From Mucilaginibacter sp. L3T2-6 (GTDB lineage: Bacteria; Bacteroidota; Bacteroidia; Sphingobacteriales; Sphingobacteriaceae), in the NCBI RefSeq assembly GCF_030519355.1, contig NZ_JAUMKC010000002.1, forward strand, positions 310,001-374,000: a stretch of DNA of 64,000 nt. The letters run 5' to 3'. Shown one piece after another: positions 1 to 8,575 of the stretch. A model generated the notes under the pieces. That model did no database searches. It was given only the letters and a program-made list of their open reading frames with translations, and was not told the DNA's origin. A program made the position numbers and the translations under genes. Within the stretch, counting starts at the first letter, position 1, and the number at the start of each line of letters is the position of its first letter.

Positions 1-7
1 GGAGGAT

Positions 8-796
8 GTGAACAATCTGCCGCAATTGGATAAAGCTTGCGGTTTGGATATGCACAAAGACAAGATCGTTGGCTTTATTTCCTGCAAGGATGGTAGCCAA
101 CAGGCTCTGAGAGAGTTTGGGACGTTTACGTGTGAACTTAAACAAATCAAAGAGTGGCTGCAAGCCAGCAATGTTGAAGATTGCTTGATGGAAAGCACGG
201 GGATCTACTGGATGAGTTTGTATGCCATACTTATCGAAGCTGGTGTTTAATGTAACAGTGGCTAATCCCGTTCACATCAAACAGATTCCAAAACGGAAGA
301 CAGATCGCAAAGACGCCAGGTGGCTCTGCACTTTACTATTGCATGGATTGGTTCGTGCCAGTTTTATGCCAGACAATGATCAGCGGAAATTGAGGGATTA
401 TTGTCGCGGTCGCTTATTTTATACATGGCAGCAAAGCAAGACGCAAAACAGGGTGCTGAAGATTTTAGAAAGCAATCAAACTGCGGTCAGTAATAAGCAC
501 CATTCATACCAAGACGGCAATGGACATCATTCGTTTGTTGGCGGATGGTGTTACCGACAAGGAAGCCCTACTGAATTGTTCGAGAGGTCAAATCAAACAA
601 AAGAACGGATGAAAGCACAAAAAGCCATTGTAGCTGTAGCGAGAAACTGCTTAAAGTAGTTTATAAAACACTGGAAACATTAACCATTTATAAAGAAAGG
701 GGTATTGCTCACTTTGTCGATTTGCAAGCCAAAGCGGCATTGTATCATAAAAAGCAGCTATCGTGGTCACAAATCAAAGATAATAGAATGCACTAA
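8..796 (+). pseudogene. IS110-family transposase remnant (frameshifted and internally deleted)
   Basis: The frame from 8 to 250 starts like an IS110 (DEDD-type) transposase: GLDMHKDKIVGFI carries the first acidic residue and ESTGIYW the Glu. The reading then jumps frame near 240 into NVTVANPVHIKQIPKRKTDRKDARWL, which holds the paired Asp residues. Near 470-480 it shifts again: the sense continues in another frame as IKLRSVISTIHTKTAMDIIR up to about 610. It then moves into MKAQKAIVAVAR and finally KVVYKTLETLTIYKERGIAHF, ending at a TAA at 794-796. The C-terminal transposase_20 region (HhH-like, with the catalytic Ser) is largely missing, so the copy is shorter than the usual 300-350 residues and cannot be active. 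IS110 elements lack inverted ends, so the element borders cannot be read. A GTG at position 8 is the first possible start, but the true start may lie left of the window. Confidence 0.85.
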
Positions 797-1105
797 AAGG
801 ACGGAAAAGGTAATAGAATAAAAGTCTGAAACCTAAGCTGCCAAATCTGTAGATAGCATCCAGGCTTGTTCCAAGAGAACGCAGAGGAAACTTATTTTTT
901 ATAATGATGAGGCGCAAAACGGTATAGCGCTAATGATAAGTTAGCTTGAATTTTCATACAATTAATCAGTAATTCTATGTCTGAGGATGATTAAAATATG
1001 TATTAACTTCCAATAAGGATGATATTTAACTGTTCGTTTAAAAGTAAGCCGTAAAATGTTTCAGTTGTGATGTAACCTGAAGTTTCTTCATGTCGTCATA
1101 ATTGT
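797..1105. other. intergenic stretch, no gene seen
   Basis: About 310 A+T-rich bases lie between the transposase remnant and the secreted hydrolase. No frame of useful length, tRNA or convincing hairpin is visible. It may contain decayed IS flank and the hydrolase promoter, but no clear TAnnTTTG box was found. Confidence 0.5.
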
Positions 1106-2179
1106 ATGAAACGTTTCCTAACCCTATTGTTTGTCATCTTAGTCTTTAGTCTTTCGTCTTATGCGCAGAAAAATAAGGGCCTCTTATTAAAATTATTGGG
1201 TGACATGCCTAAACCTCCTCCATTAACAGTTGATACTTTAGGAAAGGTAAGCATAGATGGGGGCTGGCGTTACAAAATCAGGTATTTATCAGAAGATAGT
1301 AACACATATTTTCACTCCCCTAAAGATTATATAGACGCTTACTTATTTATACCTCGCCACACAAAAGACACAAAGCTCCCCGCAATAATTGCTATACATC
1401 AAGATGGTGCTCATAATTATATAGGTAAAGATGAACCTGCGGGTATTGCTGGCGATGAAGACCAGCATTATGGTATTGAACTCTTTAAACGAGGATATAT
1501 AGTTATATGCCCTGACAGATTTTGTCATGGCAATAGAAGAAGAATCGCCAATCCTGACACTACGGCTGATCTTTGGAATGAAGGGACAATATTATCAATA
1601 GAACACTGGGGTGGACAGCTTTTGTCTATTGGAAGGACTGCTATGGGTAAAGAAGTCTATGATTTGGAAAGAACAATGGATGTTCTTTATTCAATTCCTG
1701 CAGTTGACAAAAGCCGGATAGGAGCTATTGGGCATTCTGCTGGAGGGAATGCTCTTGCCTACTTCATGTTTGCTGATCCCAGAGTTAAGTTAGGTGTCTC
1801 ATCTTGCGGCGTGTTTGAGATGGCTAATTGGTATGATGAAAAAGCTCCAATGAAACGTTATACATTTACAGTAATACCAAACTTTGTAAATGTTGCCCGT
1901 ACATCAGATTTTGTTGCCCTTATTGCACCCAGGCCCTTCTTAATGACCAGGGGTTTATGGGAATGGGGCCAGGAAACTGATGAGGAAAAAACTAAGAGCA
2001 TTGATCATGTAAAAGCTACCCGACTTCTATATAACGAAGCATTGCCCTACTATGCTACTCTTAAATCGGGTAAGGATTTGAAGGTAATTTATTTCGATGA
2101 AGATGGAGGCAGGCATGCTTTTCCAACCAAGCTTAAACGTCAAGTCTATGAATGGATTGATTCCTACTTGAAGAACTAA
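1106..2179 (+). CDS. secreted alpha/beta hydrolase (dienelactone hydrolase / acetyl xylan esterase-like)
   Basis: The 357-residue protein begins with a classic signal peptide (MKRFLTLLFVILVFSLSSYA, cleavage after SYAQ), so it is exported to the periplasm or beyond. The alpha/beta-hydrolase nucleophile elbow IGHSAGGNA puts the catalytic Ser at about residue 211, and GGRHAFP near residue 337 supplies the catalytic His. The LIAPRPFLM stretch between them is typical of the DLH/AXE1-like group, which hydrolyses esters such as acetylated sugars or lactones. The substrate cannot be told from sequence. The gene stands alone between an IS remnant and a convergent gene, with a bidirectional terminator after it. 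An ATG start fits the signal peptide exactly. Confidence 0.8.
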   Translation: MKRFLTLLFVILVFSLSSYAQKNKGLLLKLLGDMPKPPPLTVDTLGKVSIDGGWRYKIRYLSEDSNTYFHSPKDYIDAYLFIPRHTKDTKLPAIIAIHQDGAHNYIGKDEPAGIAGDEDQHYGIELFKRGYIVICPDRFCHGNRRRIANPDTTADLWNEGTILSIEHWGGQLLSIGRTAMGKEVYDLERTMDVLYSIPAVDKSRIGAIGHSAGGNALAYFMFADPRVKLGVSSCGVFEMANWYDEKAPMKRYTFTVIPNFVNVARTSDFVALIAPRPFLMTRGLWEWGQETDEEKTKSIDHVKATRLLYNEALPYYATLKSGKDLKVIYFDEDGGRHAFPTKLKRQVYEWIDSYLKN

Positions 2180-2227
2180 TTTAGCTTTTTAGCCAGTCAT
2201 TTTTAGAGGAAATCATTTAAAACAAAG

Positions 2228-2260
2228 AAGCCGCCCGTAACAGTAACAGGCGGCTTTTCT
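2228..2260. terminator. bidirectional rho-independent terminator
   Basis: AAGCCGCC at 2228-2235 pairs with GGCGGCTT at 2249-2256 and is followed by TTTCT on the plus strand. It sits between two convergent genes (1106-2179 plus, 2285-2929 minus). Confidence 0.8.
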
Positions 2261-2284
2261 AATTAAATTTATAGAAAAAGCTTA

Positions 2285-2929
2285 TTATTGACCTCCGCCT
2301 TGCATGGCTTTAAGTTCTTCAAGGGTCATTTTGTCAAAATCTTTTGGAATGCCAAATGTGCCGGCAGGCGCAGCTTCGTCGCTAACACCGTTTAAGGTAA
2401 CGCTTGCAGACTGGCCCTGTGCAAATGAGGTGTACTGAACCGGCACGCCGCCGATGGCCGCGTAGTAAACCGGGATGACACCTTTTGGTAAGCTAATGTC
2501 ATTAGTGATCCAAACATCATATTTAGTGCCCTTGGCATCGGTAGCTACAACTTTCTTGCAGTTAAATCCGGAGATCTGCTTAGCCTCGCTGGTTGGGGCA
2601 AAGGTCAATTTAGGATAAGCAGATACCATTTCTTCAACTTCGGCAGGTGTGGCTATGCCTGCTTTTCTTACATTGAATTGCGAAACGTCTACAATAACTG
2701 CGAAGTAAGTATCCTTGTTGTCTTTTAACACCTTGATTTTGGCCGGACCCGCCTCAAAGGTGATAGCAGCTGAGTCTGGCGTAAAATAAGTTTTAGCCTC
2801 AATCGGACCCTGAGGGCCGGTTGTACTCATGTTGAGGGTTCCGTTTGTATAACTTTTTTGCGCGCTGGCACTTAAGGTAGTTGTTGTAAGCGCAATGCCC
2901 AGCGCAACGTTGAAAAATTTAATATTCAT
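2285..2929 (-). CDS. secreted protein of unknown function (DUF4412/GLPGLI-like)
   Basis: The protein is 214 residues with a clear signal peptide (MNIKFFNVALGIALTTTTLSASAQ). The mature part reads as a beta-rich periplasmic protein: a short TYFTPDSAAITFEAG segment, a central SGFNCKKVVATDAKGTKYDVWIT segment with one Cys, and a Gly-rich tail MQGGGQ. The pattern of an Ile-Ser-Gly-Phe/Tyr turn followed by KKV and a WIT strand resembles DUF4412 and GLPGLI proteins of Bacteroidota, whose function is unknown. It is transcribed in the same direction as comEC, 68 bp downstream of it, so read-through is possible. I cannot assign a function. Confidence 0.7.
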   Translation of the reverse strand: MNIKFFNVALGIALTTTTLSASAQKSYTNGTLNMSTTGPQGPIEAKTYFTPDSAAITFEAGPAKIKVLKDNKDTYFAVIVDVSQFNVRKAGIATPAEVEEMVSAYPKLTFAPTSEAKQISGFNCKKVVATDAKGTKYDVWITNDISLPKGVIPVYYAAIGGVPVQYTSFAQGQSASVTLNGVSDEAAPAGTFGIPKDFDKMTLEELKAMQGGGQ

Positions 2930-2997
2930 GTTTTTAGTGTTATTTATTACAATTTAGAGTTTAGTTAACGTATATGCAAATATTATTGATTATTGTA

Positions 2998-5100
2998 TTA
3001 ATTAGATACGCTGATCAGGGAAATGTTACGTTTTAATATCTTATAATTTGTCTTGCTGCTGTCTGCGGCCAGCGCCAATCTTTCAACATAAGCATTACTA
3101 TTGGTACCATCAGCTATCAGCATACCGAAATCAAAATTCCTGTTTATGACTTCTAATTTTGCCTTTGGATTAGTAGTGATGTAAATAAAATTTGCCTTTA
3201 GCTTTTCGGATGAATCACTTCTTGCAGGGGGCGTATTTAATATAAAAGCCCTTTTATCCATAAACTGTATCAGTCCCCCGTTTTTTGCCATCCAGGGCAG
3301 TGCAGTATTTTCAGTGAAGGTGAGTTGGCGCAAATGTTTTACCTGGCAGCTATCCAGGTAAGGTTGTACAGAATACTTATACGCTTTGTCGGTATCCTTT
3401 AGATCCGTTAACAAAACCGCTGACCTGCCATGTTTAAATACGATTGCTTTATGTCTGCTGATGTTCAGCCAGGCTATGTGGTTGCTTTGCTGCGCGTGGA
3501 TGCTTTTCAGGCTGATGCTTATACAGAAAAACAGCATAAGCATCAGGCTTAATCTTAAAAGTGCAGTCCTTTTGTTATACAGAAAATAGAAAAAACCGAT
3601 AATAACGCCATACAACAGCAGGTATTCGGCGGTTGTAAGCCATATCCTGCTGATTGATGCAAAGGGCAGGTGTTCAATCCAGGCCAAAAACTTATTCACT
3701 ATCAGGATGGATTGTTCAAGCACGTAAGCCAACCCTGCTGACACAAGGGGTATTTTTGGTAAAAGCAGGTAAGCAATTCCCGACAGCATGATTATTTCTG
3801 TTGGAATGACGATAAACAGGTTGGTTATTAAAAAATAAACCGGAAACTGGTGGAAATAAAAGGCGCTTAACGGGAAGGTGATCACCTGGGCTGCAATGGA
3901 AACGGAAACGGGTGTCCACAGCCATTTATCCACCCACTTATTTTTAACCTTAAGCCAATTGTGTACAAGGGGTTGCAAGATGATCAACCCGAATACCGCA
4001 AGATAAGAAAGCTGAAAGCCTACGTCAACGATAAACAGCGGATTGTACAACAGCAATCCGAATGCCGATATGGCCACGATATTGACCATGTTGATATACC
4101 GGTTGTATGCCTTGCCAATAACCACCATGCTGATCATTACCGCTGCCCGGCATACCGCCGGCGAAAAACCGGTAAGCATGGCGTAATACCAGATAAGCGC
4201 AATAATAACAATGGCTTTGAGCAGTTTCCCGAACCTGAACCGGTTAAAAAAGCTGAGCACAAAATTAAGCAGCAAATAAATAACAGCCACATGCGCTCCC
4301 GAAACCGACAGCACATGTATGGTGCCCGTTTTGGAGTACGCCTGCAAAATGTCGTTGCTTAAATCGGCTTTATATCCAAGTATCAGTGTCGACGCAACCG
4401 CGATGGCGTTGGTATCGCGCATATTTAATCTCAGCTTTTCAATATACCGCTGCCTCAACTGAAGTGCATAACTGACGAGCGGATTGCCTTTATTAAAATC
4501 CAGTTTTTGATACTGACCGGGATATAAAAATTGCTGAAAATAAATATTTTGATTGGCGAGATAGCGTTTGTAGTTAAATTCAGCCGGATTGAACGGTGGG
4601 TTTACTGAAGTATATTTTGCAGGGATGAGCAGCTCGTCGCCGTACATCAGATCGGGTGTAACATCTTTTAGCGTTATCAGCAAAGTGCCCGTCGCGGCCG
4701 ATCTTCTGCCTTGGTTCACGGTCGCTTCTACATTAACGGTAAATCGGTAAAATCCGTTCTTCAGCACCGGTTCGCTAACTATTTTAACCGCAAGCAACTG
4801 TGCATGTTGCTTTGAAAAATGGTGTTTGTTATTGAGCTCGTTATTGTTGAATGTAGTAACGTATCCGGCAATAACAAGTATAATCGTTATAAGTGCGCCG
4901 CCAGCCCATTGCGATTGGTAAATCTTTAGCCTGGTATAACCTATATTCAGGAAGATAAAAATTGCGGTCAGCGCAGAAAAAGCTATAGTTAGCCAATGGA
5001 TATCCGCGACAGGGGGTAAGTTAATGGCCAAACCAATACCCAGTATAAATGGAAGCAAGAGGATAAGGAAAGGCACTTCGCCTTTGTGGTTGGCTATCAT
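2998..5100 (-). CDS. comEC: ComEC/Rec2-family DNA-uptake channel protein
   Basis: The 700-residue polytopic membrane protein has the ComEC layout. An N-terminal hydrophobic block is followed by a soluble DUF4131-like beta domain (about residues 30-180). The Competence domain starts at GTIHVLSVSGAHVAVIY and runs through LTGFSPAVCRAAVMIS and DVGFQLSYLAVFGL, the family's most conserved segments. ComEC forms the inner-membrane channel for single-stranded DNA in natural transformation. The C-terminal part (about residues 540-700) has no HxHxDH metallo-beta-lactamase motif, so this is the shorter, nuclease-less type. A MerR-type gene lies upstream in the same orientation, 145 bp away. Start ATG at 5100 puts the first membrane helix near residue 10. 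Confidence 0.9.
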   Translation of the reverse strand: MIANHKGEVPFLILLLPFILGIGLAINLPPVADIHWLTIAFSALTAIFIFLNIGYTRLKIYQSQWAGGALITIILVIAGYVTTFNNNELNNKHHFSKQHAQLLAVKIVSEPVLKNGFYRFTVNVEATVNQGRRSAATGTLLITLKDVTPDLMYGDELLIPAKYTSVNPPFNPAEFNYKRYLANQNIYFQQFLYPGQYQKLDFNKGNPLVSYALQLRQRYIEKLRLNMRDTNAIAVASTLILGYKADLSNDILQAYSKTGTIHVLSVSGAHVAVIYLLLNFVLSFFNRFRFGKLLKAIVIIALIWYYAMLTGFSPAVCRAAVMISMVVIGKAYNRYINMVNIVAISAFGLLLYNPLFIVDVGFQLSYLAVFGLIILQPLVHNWLKVKNKWVDKWLWTPVSVSIAAQVITFPLSAFYFHQFPVYFLITNLFIVIPTEIIMLSGIAYLLLPKIPLVSAGLAYVLEQSILIVNKFLAWIEHLPFASISRIWLTTAEYLLLYGVIIGFFYFLYNKRTALLRLSLMLMLFFCISISLKSIHAQQSNHIAWLNISRHKAIVFKHGRSAVLLTDLKDTDKAYKYSVQPYLDSCQVKHLRQLTFTENTALPWMAKNGGLIQFMDKRAFILNTPPARSDSSEKLKANFIYITTNPKAKLEVINRNFDFGMLIADGTNSNAYVERLALAADSSKTNYKILKRNISLISVSN

Positions 5101-5245
5101 AATATCTTTTTGAATTGCGGGAAGAGAGCACGGCTATCTCGTTATCTTCGTTAGCATCATGCGCAACAAACTTACCGGCGAGGTTGCTTCGTTCCCCGCA
5201 ATCACAATATTTTTAATTTTAGTAAATATATGATTTCACAGGGAA

Positions 5246-5581
5246 TCAGAGCTGGTCTCTTACCTCAATCAGAAATTTCTTCAGGCTTTCCAGGGACGCT
5301 ATGACGCGCTGGCTGTCGCGGGTGTCGGCCATGTTGTTTTTGAGGTATTCTTTGGCGCCATTAAGCGTATAGCCCTTGTCGCGTATCAGGTGAAAGATGA
5401 TTTTGAGGTTCTCAATATCCTCGGGTGTAAAGTAGCGGTTGCCTTTTTTGTTTTTTTTGGGCTGAAGGATATCAAACTCCTTTTCGTAAAACCTTATCAG
5501 CGACTGGTTTACATCAAACAGGATAGCCACCTCACCCATCGTGTAGTACATCTTGCTGATTTCCCGTTCTTTATATGGCAT
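5246..5581 (-). CDS. MerR-family transcriptional regulator
   Basis: The 111-residue protein has a MerR winged helix: YYTMGEVAILFDVNQSLIRFYEKEF, then the NRYFTPEDIENLKIIFHLI wing and a helix ending in ESLKKFLIEVRDQL. It is short and has no effector domain or metal-binding Cys, like the small Bacteroidota MerR proteins often seen near recA/alaS-type housekeeping genes. A longer frame begins with TTG at 5587, but that TTG is part of the TACATTTG promoter box. The ATG at 5581 (MPYKEREISKM) is the better start, leaving only 3 nt between box and start codon. It is divergent from alaS across a repeat element. Confidence 0.85.
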   Translation of the reverse strand: MPYKEREISKMYYTMGEVAILFDVNQSLIRFYEKEFDILQPKKNKKGNRYFTPEDIENLKIIFHLIRDKGYTLNGAKEYLKNNMADTRDSQRVIASLESLKKFLIEVRDQL

Positions 5582-5584
5582 ATG

Positions 5585-5592
5585 CAAATGTA
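5585..5592 (-). promoter_or_regulatory. -7 box TACATTTG of the MerR gene
   Basis: Read on the minus strand this is TACATTTG, matching the Bacteroidota TAnnTTTG consensus. Only CAT separates it from the ATG at 5581, so the transcript is predicted to be leaderless or nearly so. Confidence 0.6.
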
Positions 5593-5603
5593 ATTGTTTA
5601 GAT

Positions 5604-5762
5604 CGAAGTCCGGAAGTCCGGAAGACGGAAAAGTCAGGAAGATTTAATTTAAGTCGGATTTTATTTGCAAAGCAGTATTTTTTTGCTGCTGAAATCCTGT
5701 TAAAATCTGCGAAATCTCAAAAATAATCTTTCGGGCCTGGGGACTTCCCGACTTTCGGACTT
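5604..5762. repeat. octad-repeat inverted element between merR and alaS
   Basis: The left arm (5604-5643) is built of 8-nt words: AAGTCCGG twice, then AAGACGGA and AAAGTCAGG. The right arm (about 5739-5762) carries the same word inverted: GGACTTCCCGACTTTCGGAC. A 95-bp A+T-rich core lies between. The element fills the space between the -7 boxes of the two divergent genes. A second copy with the same word lies upstream of argS (25963-26074). Confidence 0.75.
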
Positions 5763-5767
5763 ATGCT

Positions 5768-5775
5768 TACCTTTG
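5768..5775 (+). promoter_or_regulatory. -7 box TACCTTTG of alaS
   Basis: TACCTTTG matches TAnnTTTG and ends 4 nt before the alaS ATG at 5780. With transcription normally starting about 4-6 nt after this box, the alaS mRNA would begin at or beside its start codon. Confidence 0.6.
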
Positions 5776-5779
5776 CCTC

Positions 5780-8497
5780 ATGACTGCTACCGAAATTCGT
5801 AAGGCTTTTCTCGACTTTTTTGCTTCTAAGGGACATACCATTGTGCCTTCTGCACCTATTGTAATAAAAAACGACCCGACGCTGATGTTTACCAACGCGG
5901 GGATGAACCAGTTTAAAGCACTATTTTTAGGCGAAGAAACGCCTAAGTTTAAACGTGTGGCAGACACGCAGCGCTGTTTGCGGGTTTCTGGAAAGCATAA
6001 CGACCTGGAAGAGGTAGGGATTGATACCTACCACCACACTATGTTCGAGATGCTGGGCAACTGGAGCTTTGGAGATTACTTTAAGAAAGAAGCGATAGAA
6101 TGGAGCTGGGAACTGCTGACCGAAGTTTATGGTATTGAAAAAGACCGCTTGTATGTAACCGTTTTTGGAGGCGATGAAAGGGAAGGGTTGCCGATGGACC
6201 AGGAAGCCTACGATTTTTGGAAACAATATGTACCGGAAGACCACATCCTGATGGGCAGCAAGAAGGATAATTTCTGGGAAATGGGGGAGACCGGTCCTTG
6301 CGGCCCTTGCTCCGAAGTTCATTATGATAACCGTAGTGAAGGTGAAAGGTTAAAGGTGAAAGGCGAAAGCTTGGTGAATGCCGACGACCCGCAGGTGATT
6401 GAGATATGGAATAACGTATTTATGCAGTTTAACCGTCTGAAAGACGGCAGCTTGCAGCCGTTGCCGGCCAAGCATGTGGATACGGGCATGGGCTTTGAAC
6501 GTTTGGTGCGTGTGCTGCAAGGGAAAACATCAAATTATGATACCGATGTATTTACCCCACTGATTGATTTTATTGCACAAAAAAGCGGTATAGCTTATAA
6601 CAGCGCTGCCAAACCCGGCGATGCCGATTGGAACACGGCCGTAGCCATGCGTGTGCTGGCCGATCATATCCGTGCTATTAGCTTTGCTATTGCTGACGGA
6701 CAACTGCCGTCGAATAACAAAGCCGGTTATGTTATCCGCCGAATTTTACGCCGTGCCGTCAGATATTCGTATCAGTATTTGGGATTCAAGAATCCGTTTT
6801 TAAACCAATTGGTGCCGTTACTGGCCGACCAGTTTAAAGGCGTGTTTGATAATTTAGTTGAGCAAAAGGATTTTGTGCAGAAGGTGGTATTGGAAGAGGA
6901 GGTTAGTTTTTTGAGGACATTGTCTGTTGGCATTGGGCGCTTTGAAAATTACTTTAAAAAGGACGGGGAGCTATCTGTCGCTAATACGCAGGACGACTCG
7001 ACACAATTCCTTTCAGACAGATGGGACTATGCTAGTGAAATTGCTAATAATAGAGTCGCAGGTAAATTCGCATTTGAGCTCTCGGATACGTTCGGTTTTC
7101 CAATAGATTTAACTGAATTGATGGCTCGTGAAAAAGGCTTTACCGTAGACATAGAAGGTTTTGAAAACGCTCTCCAACAGCAAAAAGACCGCTCCCGCGC
7201 TGCTACCGCCATTGATACAGGTGACTGGGTAGTTTTAAAAGACGATGAAAATGTTGAGTTTACCGGTTATGATGAGCTGGAAACCATAGCGCATGTTGTA
7301 AAATACCGTAAGGTAAAAGCTAAAGGAAAGGAGCAATACCAGATTGTGCTGGATAAAACCCCTTTCTACGCCGAAAGTGGCGGCCAGGTAGGCGACAGGG
7401 GCGAGCTGGTTTTTCCTGATGGTGAAATAGTTTATGTAACTGATACCAAAAAAGAGAACGGCCTGATCGTACATTTCACCGATACGCTGCCAAAGGATAT
7501 TGATGATGCATTGACGGCGATGGTAGACCCGGGCCTGCGGGGGCGCACCAATAACAACCACAGCGCCACGCACCTGCTGCATGCGGCTATGAAGCAGATT
7601 TTGGGGTCGCATGTAAATCAGAAGGGTTCGCTGGTAAATGCTGATTACCTTCGTTTCGACTTTTCGCATTTTGCCAAAGTAACGGACGAGGAGATTGCGC
7701 AGATTGAGGCCCTGGTAAACCAAAAAGTACGCGAAAATATCCCGTTGAAGGAAGAACGCAGCGTGTTGTACGCGGAGGCCATTTCAAGCGGCGTAACCGC
7801 GCTGTTTGGGGAAAAATATGGCGACTATGTGCGCGTAATTACTTTTGATGATGATTTTAGCAAGGAGCTTTGCGGCGGTACGCATGTTAAGGCTACCGGG
7901 CAGATCGGCTACTTTAAAATAATCAGCGAAAGCGCAGTAGCGGCGGGCGTGCGCCGTATTGAAGCGATAACCGGCATAGCTGCTGAGACTTTTATTAATG
8001 AGCAGAATAAACTGGTGCACCAGCTGCGCGAATTGCTGAAAAATCCAAAAGATATTACTAAAAGCGTTGAGGGCCTCATCGAAGAAAACAACAAGCTGAA
8101 AAAAGAAATTGAAAAATCTGTTCTGGAAAAATCAGCCGGGTTAAAAAATGAGCTGGCCCAAAAAGCAGAACAGATTAATGGCATCAATTTCATCGCCCAA
8201 AAAGTACAACTACCCAATGCAGACGCTATAAAGAACCTGGCTTATCAGTTAAAGGACATCGTTAGCAACTTGTTCCTGGTGCTGGCTGCAGACATAGATG
8301 GCAAGCCATCGTTGACCGTAATGATTGCCGAAAACCTGGTAAAGGAGAAAAATCTGAATGCCGGCATTATTGTTCGTGAGCTTGCCAAAGAAATTAAAGG
8401 CGGCGGCGGCGGTCAGCCGTTCTTTGCCACTGCGGGCGGCAGCGATGTAAGCGGCTTAGATAATGCCTTGCACAAAGCGAAAAGCTTTATAGCGTAA
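5780..8497 (+). CDS. alaS: alanyl-tRNA synthetase
   Basis: Charges tRNA-Ala with alanine and edits mischarged Ser/Gly. The 905-residue protein has the class II catalytic core at the N-terminus (DPTLMFTNAGMNQFK, HHTMFEMLGNWSFGDYF, GPCGPCSEVHYD, HVDTGMGFERLVRV). It continues with the tRNA-recognition helices, the editing domain with its zinc ligands (NHSATHLLHA and CGGTH), and the C-terminal oligomerisation/DHHA1 domain ending in KGGGGGQPFFATAGG. It is about 30 residues longer than usual for the phylum. The extra length is around residues 395-428, just before the conserved FAFELSDTFGFPIDLT, and reads as a polar, Asp/Asn-rich insertion. Around residues 188-196 the codons are a run of four GGnnAAA heptads (6341-6368). 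The start ATG at 5780 matches the usual N-terminus (TATEIRKAFLDFF). Confidence 0.97.
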   Translation: MTATEIRKAFLDFFASKGHTIVPSAPIVIKNDPTLMFTNAGMNQFKALFLGEETPKFKRVADTQRCLRVSGKHNDLEEVGIDTYHHTMFEMLGNWSFGDYFKKEAIEWSWELLTEVYGIEKDRLYVTVFGGDEREGLPMDQEAYDFWKQYVPEDHILMGSKKDNFWEMGETGPCGPCSEVHYDNRSEGERLKVKGESLVNADDPQVIEIWNNVFMQFNRLKDGSLQPLPAKHVDTGMGFERLVRVLQGKTSNYDTDVFTPLIDFIAQKSGIAYNSAAKPGDADWNTAVAMRVLADHIRAISFAIADGQLPSNNKAGYVIRRILRRAVRYSYQYLGFKNPFLNQLVPLLADQFKGVFDNLVEQKDFVQKVVLEEEVSFLRTLSVGIGRFENYFKKDGELSVANTQDDSTQFLSDRWDYASEIANNRVAGKFAFELSDTFGFPIDLTELMAREKGFTVDIEGFENALQQQKDRSRAATAIDTGDWVVLKDDENVEFTGYDELETIAHVVKYRKVKAKGKEQYQIVLDKTPFYAESGGQVGDRGELVFPDGEIVYVTDTKKENGLIVHFTDTLPKDIDDALTAMVDPGLRGRTNNNHSATHLLHAAMKQILGSHVNQKGSLVNADYLRFDFSHFAKVTDEEIAQIEALVNQKVRENIPLKEERSVLYAEAISSGVTALFGEKYGDYVRVITFDDDFSKELCGGTHVKATGQIGYFKIISESAVAAGVRRIEAITGIAAETFINEQNKLVHQLRELLKNPKDITKSVEGLIEENNKLKKEIEKSVLEKSAGLKNELAQKAEQINGINFIAQKVQLPNADAIKNLAYQLKDIVSNLFLVLAADIDGKPSLTVMIAENLVKEKNLNAGIIVRELAKEIKGGGGGQPFFATAGGSDVSGLDNALHKAKSFIA
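6341..6368 (+). repeat. four GGnnAAA heptads inside alaS
   Basis: The coding sequence here is GGTGAAA, GGTTAAA, GGTGAAA, GGCGAAA in exact 7-nt register. It encodes the variable loop GERLKVKGE after the CGPCSEVHYD motif. The same heptads (GGTTAAA, GGCGAAA) build the intergenic element at 63862 onwards. Confidence 0.7.
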
Positions 8498-8527
8498 ACG
8501 AATCCCATATACGTTAATCTAAAACAA

Positions 8528-8567
8528 GCAAAAAGGGGGACTCCGAATCCGGAATCCCCCTTTTTGC
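8528..8567. terminator. bidirectional terminator after alaS
   Basis: GCAAAAAGGGGGA at 8528-8540 pairs with TCCCCCTTTTTGC at 8555-8567. The A/T tracts at the stem base serve both strands: alaS from the left and the secreted protein gene from the right. Confidence 0.85.
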
Positions 8568-8575
8568 CTGGGATA

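Noticed and set aside
3961-4362. Plus-strand 133-codon frame inside comEC
   Set aside because: No signal, promoter or recognisable family; it is a frame shadow of a well-supported membrane protein.
5604-5775. T-box leader upstream of alaS or argS
   Set aside because: No specifier loop or T-box sequence is visible, and the promoter box lies at the start codon, leaving no leader.
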